NCBI RefSeq assembly: GCF_947495925.1
Contig: NZ_CANMAU010000008.1
Span: 1 to 42,799, forward strand
DNA length: 42,799 nucleotides
Reading direction: 5' to 3'
Source of the DNA: an uncultured Algibacter sp.
GTDB taxonomy: Bacteria; Bacteroidota; Bacteroidia; Flavobacteriales; Flavobacteriaceae
The notes under the pieces are model-generated. The model searched no databases and was not told where the DNA came from. It saw only the letters and a program-made list of their open reading frames with translations. A program made the position numbers and the translations under genes. Below are positions 23,112 to 32,150 of the stretch, one piece after another (positions within the stretch are counted from its first letter, which is position 1; each line of letters starts with the position of its first letter).

Positions 23112-25303
23112 GTACAAAAAAAGATTCCATAACCTACTTTTTTAAAGCCTTACCTAAAAATATTTTTTCGGGTTTTGTAGTAAGTCTTATAGCCTTACCA
23201 CTTGGTCTAGGACTGGCAATGGCAAGTGATGCTCCTCCTATCGCAGGAGTTATAGCGGCCATAGTTGGTGGAGTTGTGGTTTCTATATTTGGAGGAAGTC
23301 ATGTTACCATTTCAGGCCCTGGAAATGGCTTAGTAGGTGTGCTTCTTGTAACCATAGCAAGTTTAGGTATTGAAAACGCATATGTTGCCATTATGTTTTC
23401 TGGTGTTCTCTTAATTCTTTTAGGGTTTTTTAGAATGGGAGCTTTGGCCGATTTTTTTCCTTCAGCAGCTATTCAAGGTATGCTGGCCGCCATAGGCTTA
23501 ATTATACTGGGAAAACAATTTCATATTATGCTAGCCCACAAAATAAAGCGGGAAGATACGATTGACTACCTTGTAGAAATTCCATATACCATTAATGATG
23601 CCGTGCATTATGGGAATAAAAGCTTAATATATGCGGCATTGGCCGGCGTAATTAGTTTAGCTATTATGCTATTCTATTCAAAAGTCAGAAATAAATACCT
23701 GCAATTGATTCCTGCACCCATGTGGATAGTTATTTTATCAATCGCCTTTAGCTATTACTTTGAAATAGGTTTACATGAACCCAATCCAATTGCTCAAGAA
23801 TATATGATTTCAGGAATTCCCGAAATTCAAACCATTATAGCAGATTTGCCCAGTCCAAGTTTTAATGGAATTTGGAGTTTTTCCTTTTGGGGGAGTGTAT
23901 TAGCCTTAACTTTAATATCAAGTATAGAGTCCTTGCTTAGTATAAAAGCTGTTGATAAGCTAGATTCTGAAAAAAGACGATCAAACGTAAACAGGGATTT
24001 AAAAGCATTAGGCCTTGCTACTATAGGTAGCGGTCTTTTAGGAGGTTTAAATGTCGTAACAGTAATTGCCAGAAGCTCCGTTAACGTAAACAATGGTGCT
24101 AGCAATAGGTCGTCTAATTTTTTTCATGCCTTATTTTTAGTCATTTTTATTGTATTTTTTAGCACGCAACTCACCAGAATTCCCCTTCCGGCATTAATGG
24201 CTATTTTGGTATATACAGGTTATAAACTGGCCTCTCCTAACGTTATTACCAAAATGTTTTCTATTGGGAAGGAGCAGCTTGCTATCTTTTTCGTAACCTT
24301 AATAATGACTCTAAAAATAGGTTTAATCACCGGGATTTTGGCTGGAGTTTTAGCCACATTAATTATACATATTATCACCAATAAAAGTTTTGGTTTGTTT
24401 TTTAGAAACGTATTAAAACCAAATGTACTCATGTTTAAAGAGCAAGATGATAAAGAGAATTATTATATAAGTGTCAAGCATTTTTGTAGTTTTTTGAATT
24501 ACTTCAGACTTAAACATCACCTTGACGAAATACCAGAAGATCAAGATGTTATTATAGATTTTTCATTATGTGACTTTGTTGATGATACGGTTATGGAAAA
24601 CATTAGTAATTATCAAGAGTTATTTGCAAAACGAGGAGGTCATTTTGATGTTATTGGCTTAGATATGCATGATACAGATTCGAAACACCCATTTGCCTCT
24701 AGACGTTTGCTACCTGTTCCAAAAATCATTAAAAACAGCCTTACTAGACGCCAAACAAGCATGGAAGCCTTAGCCAAGGACTATGAGTATAACTACGACT
24801 CAAAGCGAGAAAAGAATGTGTCTTTTTTAAATAATTTTCAATTTTTTAACACCAAACACATTAATCATATTTATAATAAATTAGCATATATAGGTAGTGC
24901 TATTAGTCTATTTGATATTGAGTTTTCTGAAGGCGAATTTATTGCAAAAGAGGTCGTAAGAACCACCATGCTTCATATAGACTTAAGCCATCCTATTCCA
25001 GAATTTACTTTAGATCGAGAAGGTTTTCTAGAAAAAGTATCTGCCTTTGCAGGCTTTAAAGATATACCTATTGAGAATCATGATGATTTCTCTAAACGTT
25101 TTTATTTACAAGGTGATAATGAAGTAGGAATTGCCAAATTTTTTGATGATGATGTGACTCATTTTTTTGAAAGTAATCCCTATTACCATGTAGAATCTAA
25201 TGGAGAATCTTTACTAATATTTGGAAGAGAACGACTAGCGAGTGTAAAAGAAATTAAGGCACTCTTCGATTTTGGCAAGCGTTTAAAGCAAGTTATTTCA
25301 TAG
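23108..25303 (+). CDS. SulP-family anion transporter with STAS domain
   Basis: A 731-aa inner-membrane anion permease (sulfate or bicarbonate). Residues 15-440 carry the SulP membrane core: FSGFVVSLIALPLGLGLAMA, GGSHVTISGPGNGLVGVLL, SSIESLLSIKAVDKLDSEKR, then GLLGGLNVVTVIARSSVNVN. A STAS domain follows at about 450-530 (DVIIDFSLCDFVDDTVMENI). The remaining 200 residues, without a familiar motif, extend beyond the usual SulP length. Family members near stress proteins are often bicarbonate transporters (SbtA/BicA-like function), but sulfate uptake is equally possible, and sulfatases nearby release sulfate. Confidence 0.87.
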   Translation: MSTKKDSITYFFKALPKNIFSGFVVSLIALPLGLGLAMASDAPPIAGVIAAIVGGVVVSIFGGSHVTISGPGNGLVGVLLVTIASLGIENAYVAIMFSGVLLILLGFFRMGALADFFPSAAIQGMLAAIGLIILGKQFHIMLAHKIKREDTIDYLVEIPYTINDAVHYGNKSLIYAALAGVISLAIMLFYSKVRNKYLQLIPAPMWIVILSIAFSYYFEIGLHEPNPIAQEYMISGIPEIQTIIADLPSPSFNGIWSFSFWGSVLALTLISSIESLLSIKAVDKLDSEKRRSNVNRDLKALGLATIGSGLLGGLNVVTVIARSSVNVNNGASNRSSNFFHALFLVIFIVFFSTQLTRIPLPALMAILVYTGYKLASPNVITKMFSIGKEQLAIFFVTLIMTLKIGLITGILAGVLATLIIHIITNKSFGLFFRNVLKPNVLMFKEQDDKENYYISVKHFCSFLNYFRLKHHLDEIPEDQDVIIDFSLCDFVDDTVMENISNYQELFAKRGGHFDVIGLDMHDTDSKHPFASRRLLPVPKIIKNSLTRRQTSMEALAKDYEYNYDSKREKNVSFLNNFQFFNTKHINHIYNKLAYIGSAISLFDIEFSEGEFIAKEVVRTTMLHIDLSHPIPEFTLDREGFLEKVSAFAGFKDIPIENHDDFSKRFYLQGDNEVGIAKFFDDDVTHFFESNPYYHVESNGESLLIFGRERLASVKEIKALFDFGKRLKQVIS

Positions 25304-25440
25304 GCGTAAACATCTATTGTATAGTTAGATGTGATTTTTAAGCCGTATCTGTGGTTCGTGGTAAACAAGTACAGATCATTTCTTAATATATTCATAACAA
25401 TCCAAGGGAATGTCATTAGATTTATTAATTTTACAACTCT

Positions 25441-26301
25441 ATGAACCTATACCCCATAAATGCTGGAAATTTAAAGCTCGATGGAGGCGCTATGTTTGGT
25501 GTTGTTCCCAAATCTTTATGGGAACGTACTAATCCTGCAGATGCCAATAATATGATTGAATTAAGTATGCGATGCCTACTTATTGAAGATGGTAATCGCC
25601 TTATATTGATTGATAATGGCATGGGGGATAAACAATCCTCAAAATTTTTTGGATACTACCATCTTTGGGGAAACTTTAGCTTGGATAGTTCTCTAAAAAA
25701 ACACGGGTTTCATAGAGATGATATTACCGATGTTTTTCTAACTCATTTACATTTTGATCATTGTGGGGGTAGCATCCAATGGAATAAGGAAAAAACGGGC
25801 TATGAACCTGCTTTCAAAAATGCACATTACTGGAGCAACAAAGACCATTGGTTATGGGCTACAAAACCTAATAAAAGAGAAAAAGCTTCTTTTTTAAAAG
25901 AAAATATAATACCCATAGAAGAAAGTGGACAGCTAAAATTCACCTCGCTCCCAAATAATAATCTATTTAAAAATTCAGAATTAGGCTTTGATATATTTTT
26001 CGCAAATGGACATACAGATAAACAAATGCTCCCGTTAATTCAGTATAAGGATAAGACCATTGCGTTTATGGCTGATTTACTACCTACTATTGGGCATATA
26101 CCCTTACCCTATGTTATGGGTTATGATACGAGGCCGCTATTAACACTTGATGAAAAGGCAGAATTTCTTAATATGGCTGCCGAAAAAAACTTCTACCTGT
26201 TTTTAGAACATGATGCGCATAATGAAATCATCACAGTTCAAAAAACGGAAAAAGGAGTTCGACTACAGAACATTTTTAAAACTGAAGATATATTTAAATA
26301 A
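25441..26301 (+). CDS. MBL-fold metallo-hydrolase
   Basis: A 286-aa metallo-beta-lactamase-fold hydrolase. The zinc motif HxHxDH is complete in LTHLHFDHCGG (H102, H104, D106, H107). Further ligands are H in ANGHTDKQM and D in MADLLPTIGHI. The sequence resembles AHL-lactonase/quorum-quenching-like or general MBL hydrolases, for instance MLLIEDGNRLILIDNGMGDK-type text near the start, but substrate cannot be assigned. It stands alone, 137 bp after the SulP gene and 21 bp before the S8 peptidase gene, with which it may share a transcript. Confidence 0.82.
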   Translation: MNLYPINAGNLKLDGGAMFGVVPKSLWERTNPADANNMIELSMRCLLIEDGNRLILIDNGMGDKQSSKFFGYYHLWGNFSLDSSLKKHGFHRDDITDVFLTHLHFDHCGGSIQWNKEKTGYEPAFKNAHYWSNKDHWLWATKPNKREKASFLKENIIPIEESGQLKFTSLPNNNLFKNSELGFDIFFANGHTDKQMLPLIQYKDKTIAFMADLLPTIGHIPLPYVMGYDTRPLLTLDEKAEFLNMAAEKNFYLFLEHDAHNEIITVQKTEKGVRLQNIFKTEDIFK

Positions 26302-26322
26302 AAGATAAATTTACGATTACCT

Positions 26323-27933
26323 ATGAAAACAATTAAAACAATAATAACATTGGCTTGCGCAGCTGTATTGATTTCTGGATGCGGAGGAACTGCAAACATT
26401 TTATCAACTCCAATTGAAAATATTGATACATCGCCTTTAAAAGTATCTGAACTAACCGAAGCTGAAAAGCACAATTGGGGGCATTTAGATCTGGTGAAAG
26501 ACACCATTCCAGGAATGAGTGTAGATAAGGCTTATGCTGAGTTAATAAAAAAGAGAAAAGGTAAAAAGGTACTTGTTGCAGTTATTGATTCTGGAATTGA
26601 TATTGATCATGAAGATTTAGATGACGTGATTTGGACAAACAAAGATGAAATTCCAAATAATAATATTGATGATGACAAAAACGGTTACGTTGATGATATT
26701 CATGGATGGAATTTTCTTGGAAAAGGATATGATGAACAATTAGAATTAGTAAGAATTTTAGTAAAAGGTGATAAAAACAGCCCTGATTATGAACGGGCCA
26801 AAGCCGAATATGATGAGGAGTATACTAAGTGGCTTGATAGAAAAACGCAATACGATCAAATTTATGAGCAAATTAAAAACGCCGATGCCACTCTTGCAAA
26901 ACACTTAGGCAAAAAAGATTATACTAAAGAAGAAGTGAATGCCATTAAAACTGAAGATGAAGTTTTAAGTAGATCCATTCAAATTGCGCAATATATGTTT
27001 AGCAACGATATGGATTCCATGGCTGACGCATTGAAAGAAATTGGTAGTAGTCTAGAGAGTATCAACGACCGCTTAAACTCTAATTTAAATAAAGAACTTA
27101 AAGGACGCGTAACAGGTGATGATCCAGATGATATGTCAACAAAATATTATGGCGACGGTAATGTAAAACCTGTTAAGAAAAGTGAAAGCCACGGTACTCA
27201 CGTTGCAGGAATTATAGCTGCAGAACGTAACAATGGATTAGGAGCAAATGGAGTTGCTAATAATGTTGAAATTATGAGTATAAGAACAGTTCCTAACGGA
27301 GATGAGTATGACAAAGATGTGGCTTTAGCAATTCGCTATGCTGTTGACAATGGAGCAAAGGTAATAAACGGAAGTTTCGGAAAAAGCTATTCACCTCATA
27401 GCGACTGGGTGCGCGATGCTATTAGTTATGCCTCTGAAAAAGATGTCCTTTTTGTTCATGCTGCAGGAAACGATAGCAAAGATGTAGATACCGAGCCTAA
27501 TTTCCCAGATGATAATATAAATGGAAAAGAGATTTCTGATACGTATATTAGAGTAGGAGCTTTAGGGCCTAAATATGGATCAAATATGGTGGCAAGCTTC
27601 TCTAACTACGGTAAGCAAAATGTTGATGTTTTTGCTCCAGGTGCAAGTGTATACTCTACAACACCAGAAAACGAATACGACACTAAAGGAGGTACTTCAA
27701 TGGCAGCTCCAGGAGTCGCAGGTGTTGCAGCTCTAATTCGTTCGTATTACCCAACTTTATCTGCTGCCCAAGTAAAACAAGTTATTATGAAATCTGGTTT
27801 AGCCATTAACAGAAAGGTTATTGTTGGTGGAGATACTGAAGATGTTAGACCTTTTGCCGATTTAACAAAATCTTCAAGAATGGTAAATGCATATAACGCA
27901 TTAATTATGGCAGCAAAAATAGCTGCTAAATAA
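26323..27933 (+). CDS. S8-family subtilisin-like lipoprotein peptidase
   Basis: A 536-aa serine protease anchored by a lipid (TIITLACAAVLISGCGG). The catalytic triad is complete: D89 in VIDSGIDIDHEDLDD, H290 in SHGTHVAGIIA, S459 in GGTSMAAPGVAG, with the oxyanion Asn in AAGNDSK. About 200 residues separate Asp from His where subtilisins usually have 35-60; the insert is charged and helical (YERAKAEYDEEYTKWLDRKT) and may control access to the active site. No T9SS domain follows. A strong terminator stands just downstream. Confidence 0.88.
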   Translation: MKTIKTIITLACAAVLISGCGGTANILSTPIENIDTSPLKVSELTEAEKHNWGHLDLVKDTIPGMSVDKAYAELIKKRKGKKVLVAVIDSGIDIDHEDLDDVIWTNKDEIPNNNIDDDKNGYVDDIHGWNFLGKGYDEQLELVRILVKGDKNSPDYERAKAEYDEEYTKWLDRKTQYDQIYEQIKNADATLAKHLGKKDYTKEEVNAIKTEDEVLSRSIQIAQYMFSNDMDSMADALKEIGSSLESINDRLNSNLNKELKGRVTGDDPDDMSTKYYGDGNVKPVKKSESHGTHVAGIIAAERNNGLGANGVANNVEIMSIRTVPNGDEYDKDVALAIRYAVDNGAKVINGSFGKSYSPHSDWVRDAISYASEKDVLFVHAAGNDSKDVDTEPNFPDDNINGKEISDTYIRVGALGPKYGSNMVASFSNYGKQNVDVFAPGASVYSTTPENEYDTKGGTSMAAPGVAGVAALIRSYYPTLSAAQVKQVIMKSGLAINRKVIVGGDTEDVRPFADLTKSSRMVNAYNALIMAAKIAAK

Positions 27934-27950
27934 TATTAAAAAACTTTTAA

Positions 27951-27988
27951 AGGTTGTTGGGCATATCCATTGCCTAACAATCTTTTTT
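27951..27988 (+). terminator. Rho-independent terminator
   Basis: A 13-bp stem (AGGTTGTTGGGCA paired with TGCCTAACAATCT, two G-T wobbles) with a 7-base loop, followed by six T. It lies 18 bases after the S8 peptidase stop. Confidence 0.8.
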
Positions 27989-28001
27989 AATTTTCACGTT
28001 T

Positions 28002-29828
28002 ATGAATCGTTTATTTATTTATTTGTTCTGCGTAGCATTAATTTTTTCTTGTGGTAGTTCTAAAACCGCTATAGTTTCGAATACCTCTCAAACTTCTAAT
28101 TCAACATATTGGCAGCAACATGTAGATTATAAAATGGAGATTGATATGGATGTAAACACCTATCAATATAAAGGTAAACAAACCTTAGTATATACAAATA
28201 ACTCGCCAGATGTTCTAAATAAAGTATTTTATCATTTATACTTTAATGCCTTTCAACCAGATAGTGAAATGGATGTACGTTCTCGCACTATCGCAGATCC
28301 TGATGCTCGTGTAGGAGATAGAATAAGTAAATTAAAACCAAATGAGATAGGATATATAAAAGTCAATACTCTAAAACAAAACGGAACAGTACTTAAACAC
28401 AAAACAGTTGGTACTGTATTAGAGGTCAATTTGGCAAATCCTATACAGCCTGGTGAAAGCGTTACTTTTAATATGATTTTTGATGCTCAGGTACCTGTAC
28501 AAATTCGTCGTTCTGGTAGAAATAATAAAGAAGGGGTCGCCTTGTCAATGGCGCAATGGTATCCAAAATTAGCTGAATATGATTTTGAAGGTTGGCATAC
28601 CGACCCTTATATTGGTCGCGAATTTCATGGTGTTTGGGGGAATTTTGATGTGAAACTTACTCTAGATAAAAATTATACCGTTGGAGGTACAGGCTATTTA
28701 CAAAACCCAAATGAAATTGGCCATGGTTATGAAACTGGAATATTAAACCGCTCTGATTCTGATAAATTAACTTGGCATTTTAAAGCACCTAATGTGCACG
28801 ACTTTACTTGGGCTGCAGATCCAGAGTACACGCACGACACCTTACAAGTTCCAAACGGGCCTTTGTTACATTTTTTATATAAAAGTACCATGCCATCTGA
28901 AAAGTTGGTCAATTGGAAAAATTTGCAACCTAAAGCGTCTGAGCTGATGCAATTTTTTAGCGCAAATATTGGGCAATACCCTTATAAGCAATACTCTATA
29001 ATTCAAGGAGGTGATGGTGGTATGGAGTACGGTATGTGTACTCTTATTGTTGGAGAAGGTGAATTTGATGGACTCTTTGGAGTTACTGCTCATGAAATGG
29101 CTCACTCTTGGTTTCAATTTTTACTAGCCACTAATGAACTTACAAACTATTGGATGGATGAGGGGTTTACTGAGTACTTTGGTGAGTTAGCAGGATCACA
29201 CGTTTTTAAAACCTCTTTTGAAAAACCAACAAGACAGGTTTATGATGTGTACAATTATTATGTGCAATCAGGAACTGAACAACCTCAAACCACACATGCA
29301 GATCGTTTCAATTTTAATAGATCATCTTCTATATCAGCTTACTATAAAGGTTATATTTTTCTCAATCAATTAGCTTATGTTATTGGCCAAGAGAATCAAA
29401 AAGAAACAATTAAAGAATATTTTAAAGCCTGGTCTTTCAAACACCCAACTCCAAATGATTTTATTAGGATAGCCGAAAAAGTATCAGGGTTAGAACTTGA
29501 CTGGTATTTAAATGATTGGACACGAACCATAAACACTATTGATTATGGCGTAAAATCGGTAGAAAATGAATCTATTACTCTAGAGCGTATTGGTTTAATG
29601 CCAATGCCCATAGATTTGACTGTAACTTATGTTGACGGTACTACTGAAGATTTCTACATTCCGTTACAAATGATGCGCGGTGAAAAACCAACCTCAGCTA
29701 CCATTATAGACGACTGGGCTTGGGCTTATCCAACCTATACCTTTGAAACTTCAAAAGCAGTACAATCTGTTGAAATTGATGCGTTGAATATGATGGCGGA
29801 TATTAACAAGGAAAACAATAAAAAGTAA
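28002..29828 (+). CDS. M1-family aminopeptidase-like lipoprotein
   Basis: A 608-aa zinc metallopeptidase exposed by a lipoprotein signal (FIYLFCVALIFSCGSS). The zinc motif HExxH-18-E is exact: H364, E365, H368 in TAHEMAHSWF and E387 in WMDEGFTEYF. The exopeptidase GxMEN-type motif appears as GGMEYGMCTL. An N-terminal beta domain precedes it. The C-terminal part is shorter than in full-length PepN. Probably trims peptides in the periplasm or at the surface. It starts 13 bases after the preceding terminator and stands alone. Confidence 0.87.
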   Translation: MNRLFIYLFCVALIFSCGSSKTAIVSNTSQTSNSTYWQQHVDYKMEIDMDVNTYQYKGKQTLVYTNNSPDVLNKVFYHLYFNAFQPDSEMDVRSRTIADPDARVGDRISKLKPNEIGYIKVNTLKQNGTVLKHKTVGTVLEVNLANPIQPGESVTFNMIFDAQVPVQIRRSGRNNKEGVALSMAQWYPKLAEYDFEGWHTDPYIGREFHGVWGNFDVKLTLDKNYTVGGTGYLQNPNEIGHGYETGILNRSDSDKLTWHFKAPNVHDFTWAADPEYTHDTLQVPNGPLLHFLYKSTMPSEKLVNWKNLQPKASELMQFFSANIGQYPYKQYSIIQGGDGGMEYGMCTLIVGEGEFDGLFGVTAHEMAHSWFQFLLATNELTNYWMDEGFTEYFGELAGSHVFKTSFEKPTRQVYDVYNYYVQSGTEQPQTTHADRFNFNRSSSISAYYKGYIFLNQLAYVIGQENQKETIKEYFKAWSFKHPTPNDFIRIAEKVSGLELDWYLNDWTRTINTIDYGVKSVENESITLERIGLMPMPIDLTVTYVDGTTEDFYIPLQMMRGEKPTSATIIDDWAWAYPTYTFETSKAVQSVEIDALNMMADINKENNKK

Positions 29829-29932
29829 AATGTCTTTTAAATATTTCAATGCATTAAATTGCTAGGTTTCTACTATGTTTTAAGTCAATTTACCTCCCTA
29901 ATTGAACTCATAATAATGTTTTCTTTAAAAGT

Positions 29933-30877
29933 TTAATTCACCTTATACTCAAGGTATCTACCTATTTTACCAGTAAAGGGTAAAACTAGAATAGTTATCA
30001 ACAAATTAAAAATTAAGTGCGCATAAGCCACTTTAAATGTTATATCCACATTTATCATGTTTATGAGATTATAAAAAGGTTTAGAAAGAGGCAAATATAT
30101 AAACACCCCAATAAGATTAAATATTAAATTAGCTAATGCCGTTCGTTTTGCCACAACATCCAGTTTCATAGCAGCAATGAAAGCAGTTGATGTAGTTCCA
30201 ACATTTGACCCAACCATAATTGCAATAGCACTTTCCAAATCTAAAAACCCTTGCCCACAAAGTATTATACTTAAACCAATTGTAACTGAACTAGATTGAC
30301 AAAACGCGGTAATTAATGCCCCCAATAAAACACCAAGAACAGGGTAAGAAGCATAGGTTAAATAATGAATTAAATTCTCACTATCTTTTATTGGACCCAA
30401 TTGTTCTCCTATAAAGTCTAAACTAAAAAGAATAAGGCCCAGATAGAATATAGGTCTACTTATTAAATGCAATCGACCTTTAAAATAACCTAAAACAAAA
30501 CCTAATGCTAACAAACCAATACCAACAGATTCTATTTTAAAGGATACTATCCAGGCCGTTATTGTAGTTCCTAAATTCGAACCCAATAATATCGGCAATG
30601 AGTTATGAAAAAGGATAACTCCAGAATCAACAAAGGAAATTACAATGGCAACAACAGCACTACTAGATTGAATAACTGCTGTTGCAGTAAAACCAACAAA
30701 TAAAGCCTTTAACTTTGAGTTAGTAAAATTACCTAATAATTGTTTTAATTTTGAATCTGTTTGGTCACGAAGATTATTTGAAAAACTCTCAAGGCTGTGA
30801 GAAAACAATCCTATAGCTGCTATAATCGAAATAATTAATTTCCAAGTTCCCATGGGTTTTAATAAAGTATCAAACAA
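29933..30877 (-). CDS. Na+/phosphate cotransporter family protein (NptA-like)
   Basis: A 314-aa inner-membrane protein with the two inverted QSSS repeats of the PNaS family: QSSSAVVAIVISFVDSGVIL and QSSSVTIGLSIILCGQGFLD. Repeated GSNLGTTITAW and GSNVGTTSTAF motifs follow each. Eight or so hydrophobic helices fit. It lacks the PhoU-like C-terminal domain found in longer relatives. The start at 30877 is a little upstream of another Met at 30853. No neighbours are phosphate genes, so phosphate as substrate rests on the family only. Confidence 0.85.
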   Translation of the reverse strand: MFDTLLKPMGTWKLIISIIAAIGLFSHSLESFSNNLRDQTDSKLKQLLGNFTNSKLKALFVGFTATAVIQSSSAVVAIVISFVDSGVILFHNSLPILLGSNLGTTITAWIVSFKIESVGIGLLALGFVLGYFKGRLHLISRPIFYLGLILFSLDFIGEQLGPIKDSENLIHYLTYASYPVLGVLLGALITAFCQSSSVTIGLSIILCGQGFLDLESAIAIMVGSNVGTTSTAFIAAMKLDVVAKRTALANLIFNLIGVFIYLPLSKPFYNLINMINVDITFKVAYAHLIFNLLITILVLPFTGKIGRYLEYKVN

Positions 30878-30942
30878 AAATAAGAAAGTATACGTATTCC
30901 TGTAAGTACATTAAATTTATTAAAATGTAAATACTTAATTAT

Positions 30943-32133
30943 TCAATACCATGCTTCTTTTTTATAAGCAGCCGTTTTTGCAACTCGTTCTCTATTATTT
31001 AATCTTATACTAGTATCTGTAATTTGCCTATTTCTATAACCTAAGAGATGAAATAATGATTTTGCAAAATACTTAGCAACAGTTAAATTAACTTGAAGAA
31101 TACCCTTGTCTTTATTTAACCATGAAACCCCTGGTAAAAAAGCCAAAATACGATCTGTTTTAATACGCCTTAAGGCTGATGATAATTTTAAGAAAAATGG
31201 TTTTATTGGTTTAATAATAAAAAAACCTTCAGCACCCTTTTTTTGATATAATGGCATGAAAATACTGCCGTTGAAGGGTGCTACGAGTTCTTTACTATCG
31301 CTTAAAGCTAGTTTTGTACCTTTTCTTATTGGTTCAAAACTTCGAAAACCATTGAGCATTATAAAATCCTCGTTCTTTTTAATTTGATGTAAATAAACAA
31401 CCTCAAAAACATCAAATGTATAGCATGCAAACTCTTTTAATTGTTCATAATAATTATTAAAACCAGCTACTCTTTTTTTAGCTAAAACACCCGAATAGAC
31501 TAAGGTTAAATACACGAAAGCTATACTATTATCAATTGACGATAAATCGTCATGCTGACCAGACTCAAAACCCAAAGACACATAGCCTAATTGATTAATA
31601 TAACTTAATAATGGGCCGCTTAAATATTCTTCTATTCCCAATACTACGGGTACAGGAAACTGCTCAGAAAACTTACGATTTATTAAAGCATCGTTTATGG
31701 TTATAAATGGTATTGTTTTACTAGAGGTGGTATGTAAATCAATAAAATAAAAAGGCGGTGAATGCCTATTTAGAATATCATTTAAAACGCCTAATAATGT
31801 TAGGAGCTCAGTCTCATCATCATTTAAATCTGTTTTATTCTTAATAAGTTCAATATGTTCTTTGGTCCATAGTCTATTTAAATCTTCCTCTACAAATCGT
31901 TGGTGTTTATTTAAGGCACTTAAATTTCCTGCAACCCCATATATTGTTCCGTTAACATCTAATTTATTTAATTTGCCAAATACCTCATTTATGGCAAAAA
32001 CACCTGAAGTTTCATTACCATGTATACCTCCAAAAAAAACAACCGTAGGGCCAGAACTGGTTCCTTCAATTCTTCCTAATATTCGATTTACCTTGATCGT
32101 ATCGTTTACCGCTTTGTTATAAACATCAACCAT
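30943..32133 (-). CDS. Aspartoacylase/succinylglutamate desuccinylase-like hydrolase
   Basis: A 396-aa zinc carboxypeptidase-fold amidohydrolase of the AstE/AspA family. Zinc ligands H38 and E41 in GGIHGNETSG and H134 in FIDLHTTS; the substrate Arg is in EEDLNRLW; GIEEYLSGPL may contribute the catalytic acid. About 60 extra residues at the C-terminus are basic. It starts 17 bases after the stop of the upstream ligase-CBS gene on the same strand, so they form an operon: one enzyme that joins a gamma-glutamyl-type amide and one that hydrolyses an acyl-amino acid. The true substrate is unknown. Confidence 0.8.
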   Translation of the reverse strand: MVDVYNKAVNDTIKVNRILGRIEGTSSGPTVVFFGGIHGNETSGVFAINEVFGKLNKLDVNGTIYGVAGNLSALNKHQRFVEEDLNRLWTKEHIELIKNKTDLNDDETELLTLLGVLNDILNRHSPPFYFIDLHTTSSKTIPFITINDALINRKFSEQFPVPVVLGIEEYLSGPLLSYINQLGYVSLGFESGQHDDLSSIDNSIAFVYLTLVYSGVLAKKRVAGFNNYYEQLKEFACYTFDVFEVVYLHQIKKNEDFIMLNGFRSFEPIRKGTKLALSDSKELVAPFNGSIFMPLYQKKGAEGFFIIKPIKPFFLKLSSALRRIKTDRILAFLPGVSWLNKDKGILQVNLTVAKYFAKSLFHLLGYRNRQITDTSIRLNNRERVAKTAAYKKEAWY

Positions 32134-32150
32134 GTATTAGCTTTTAATTA

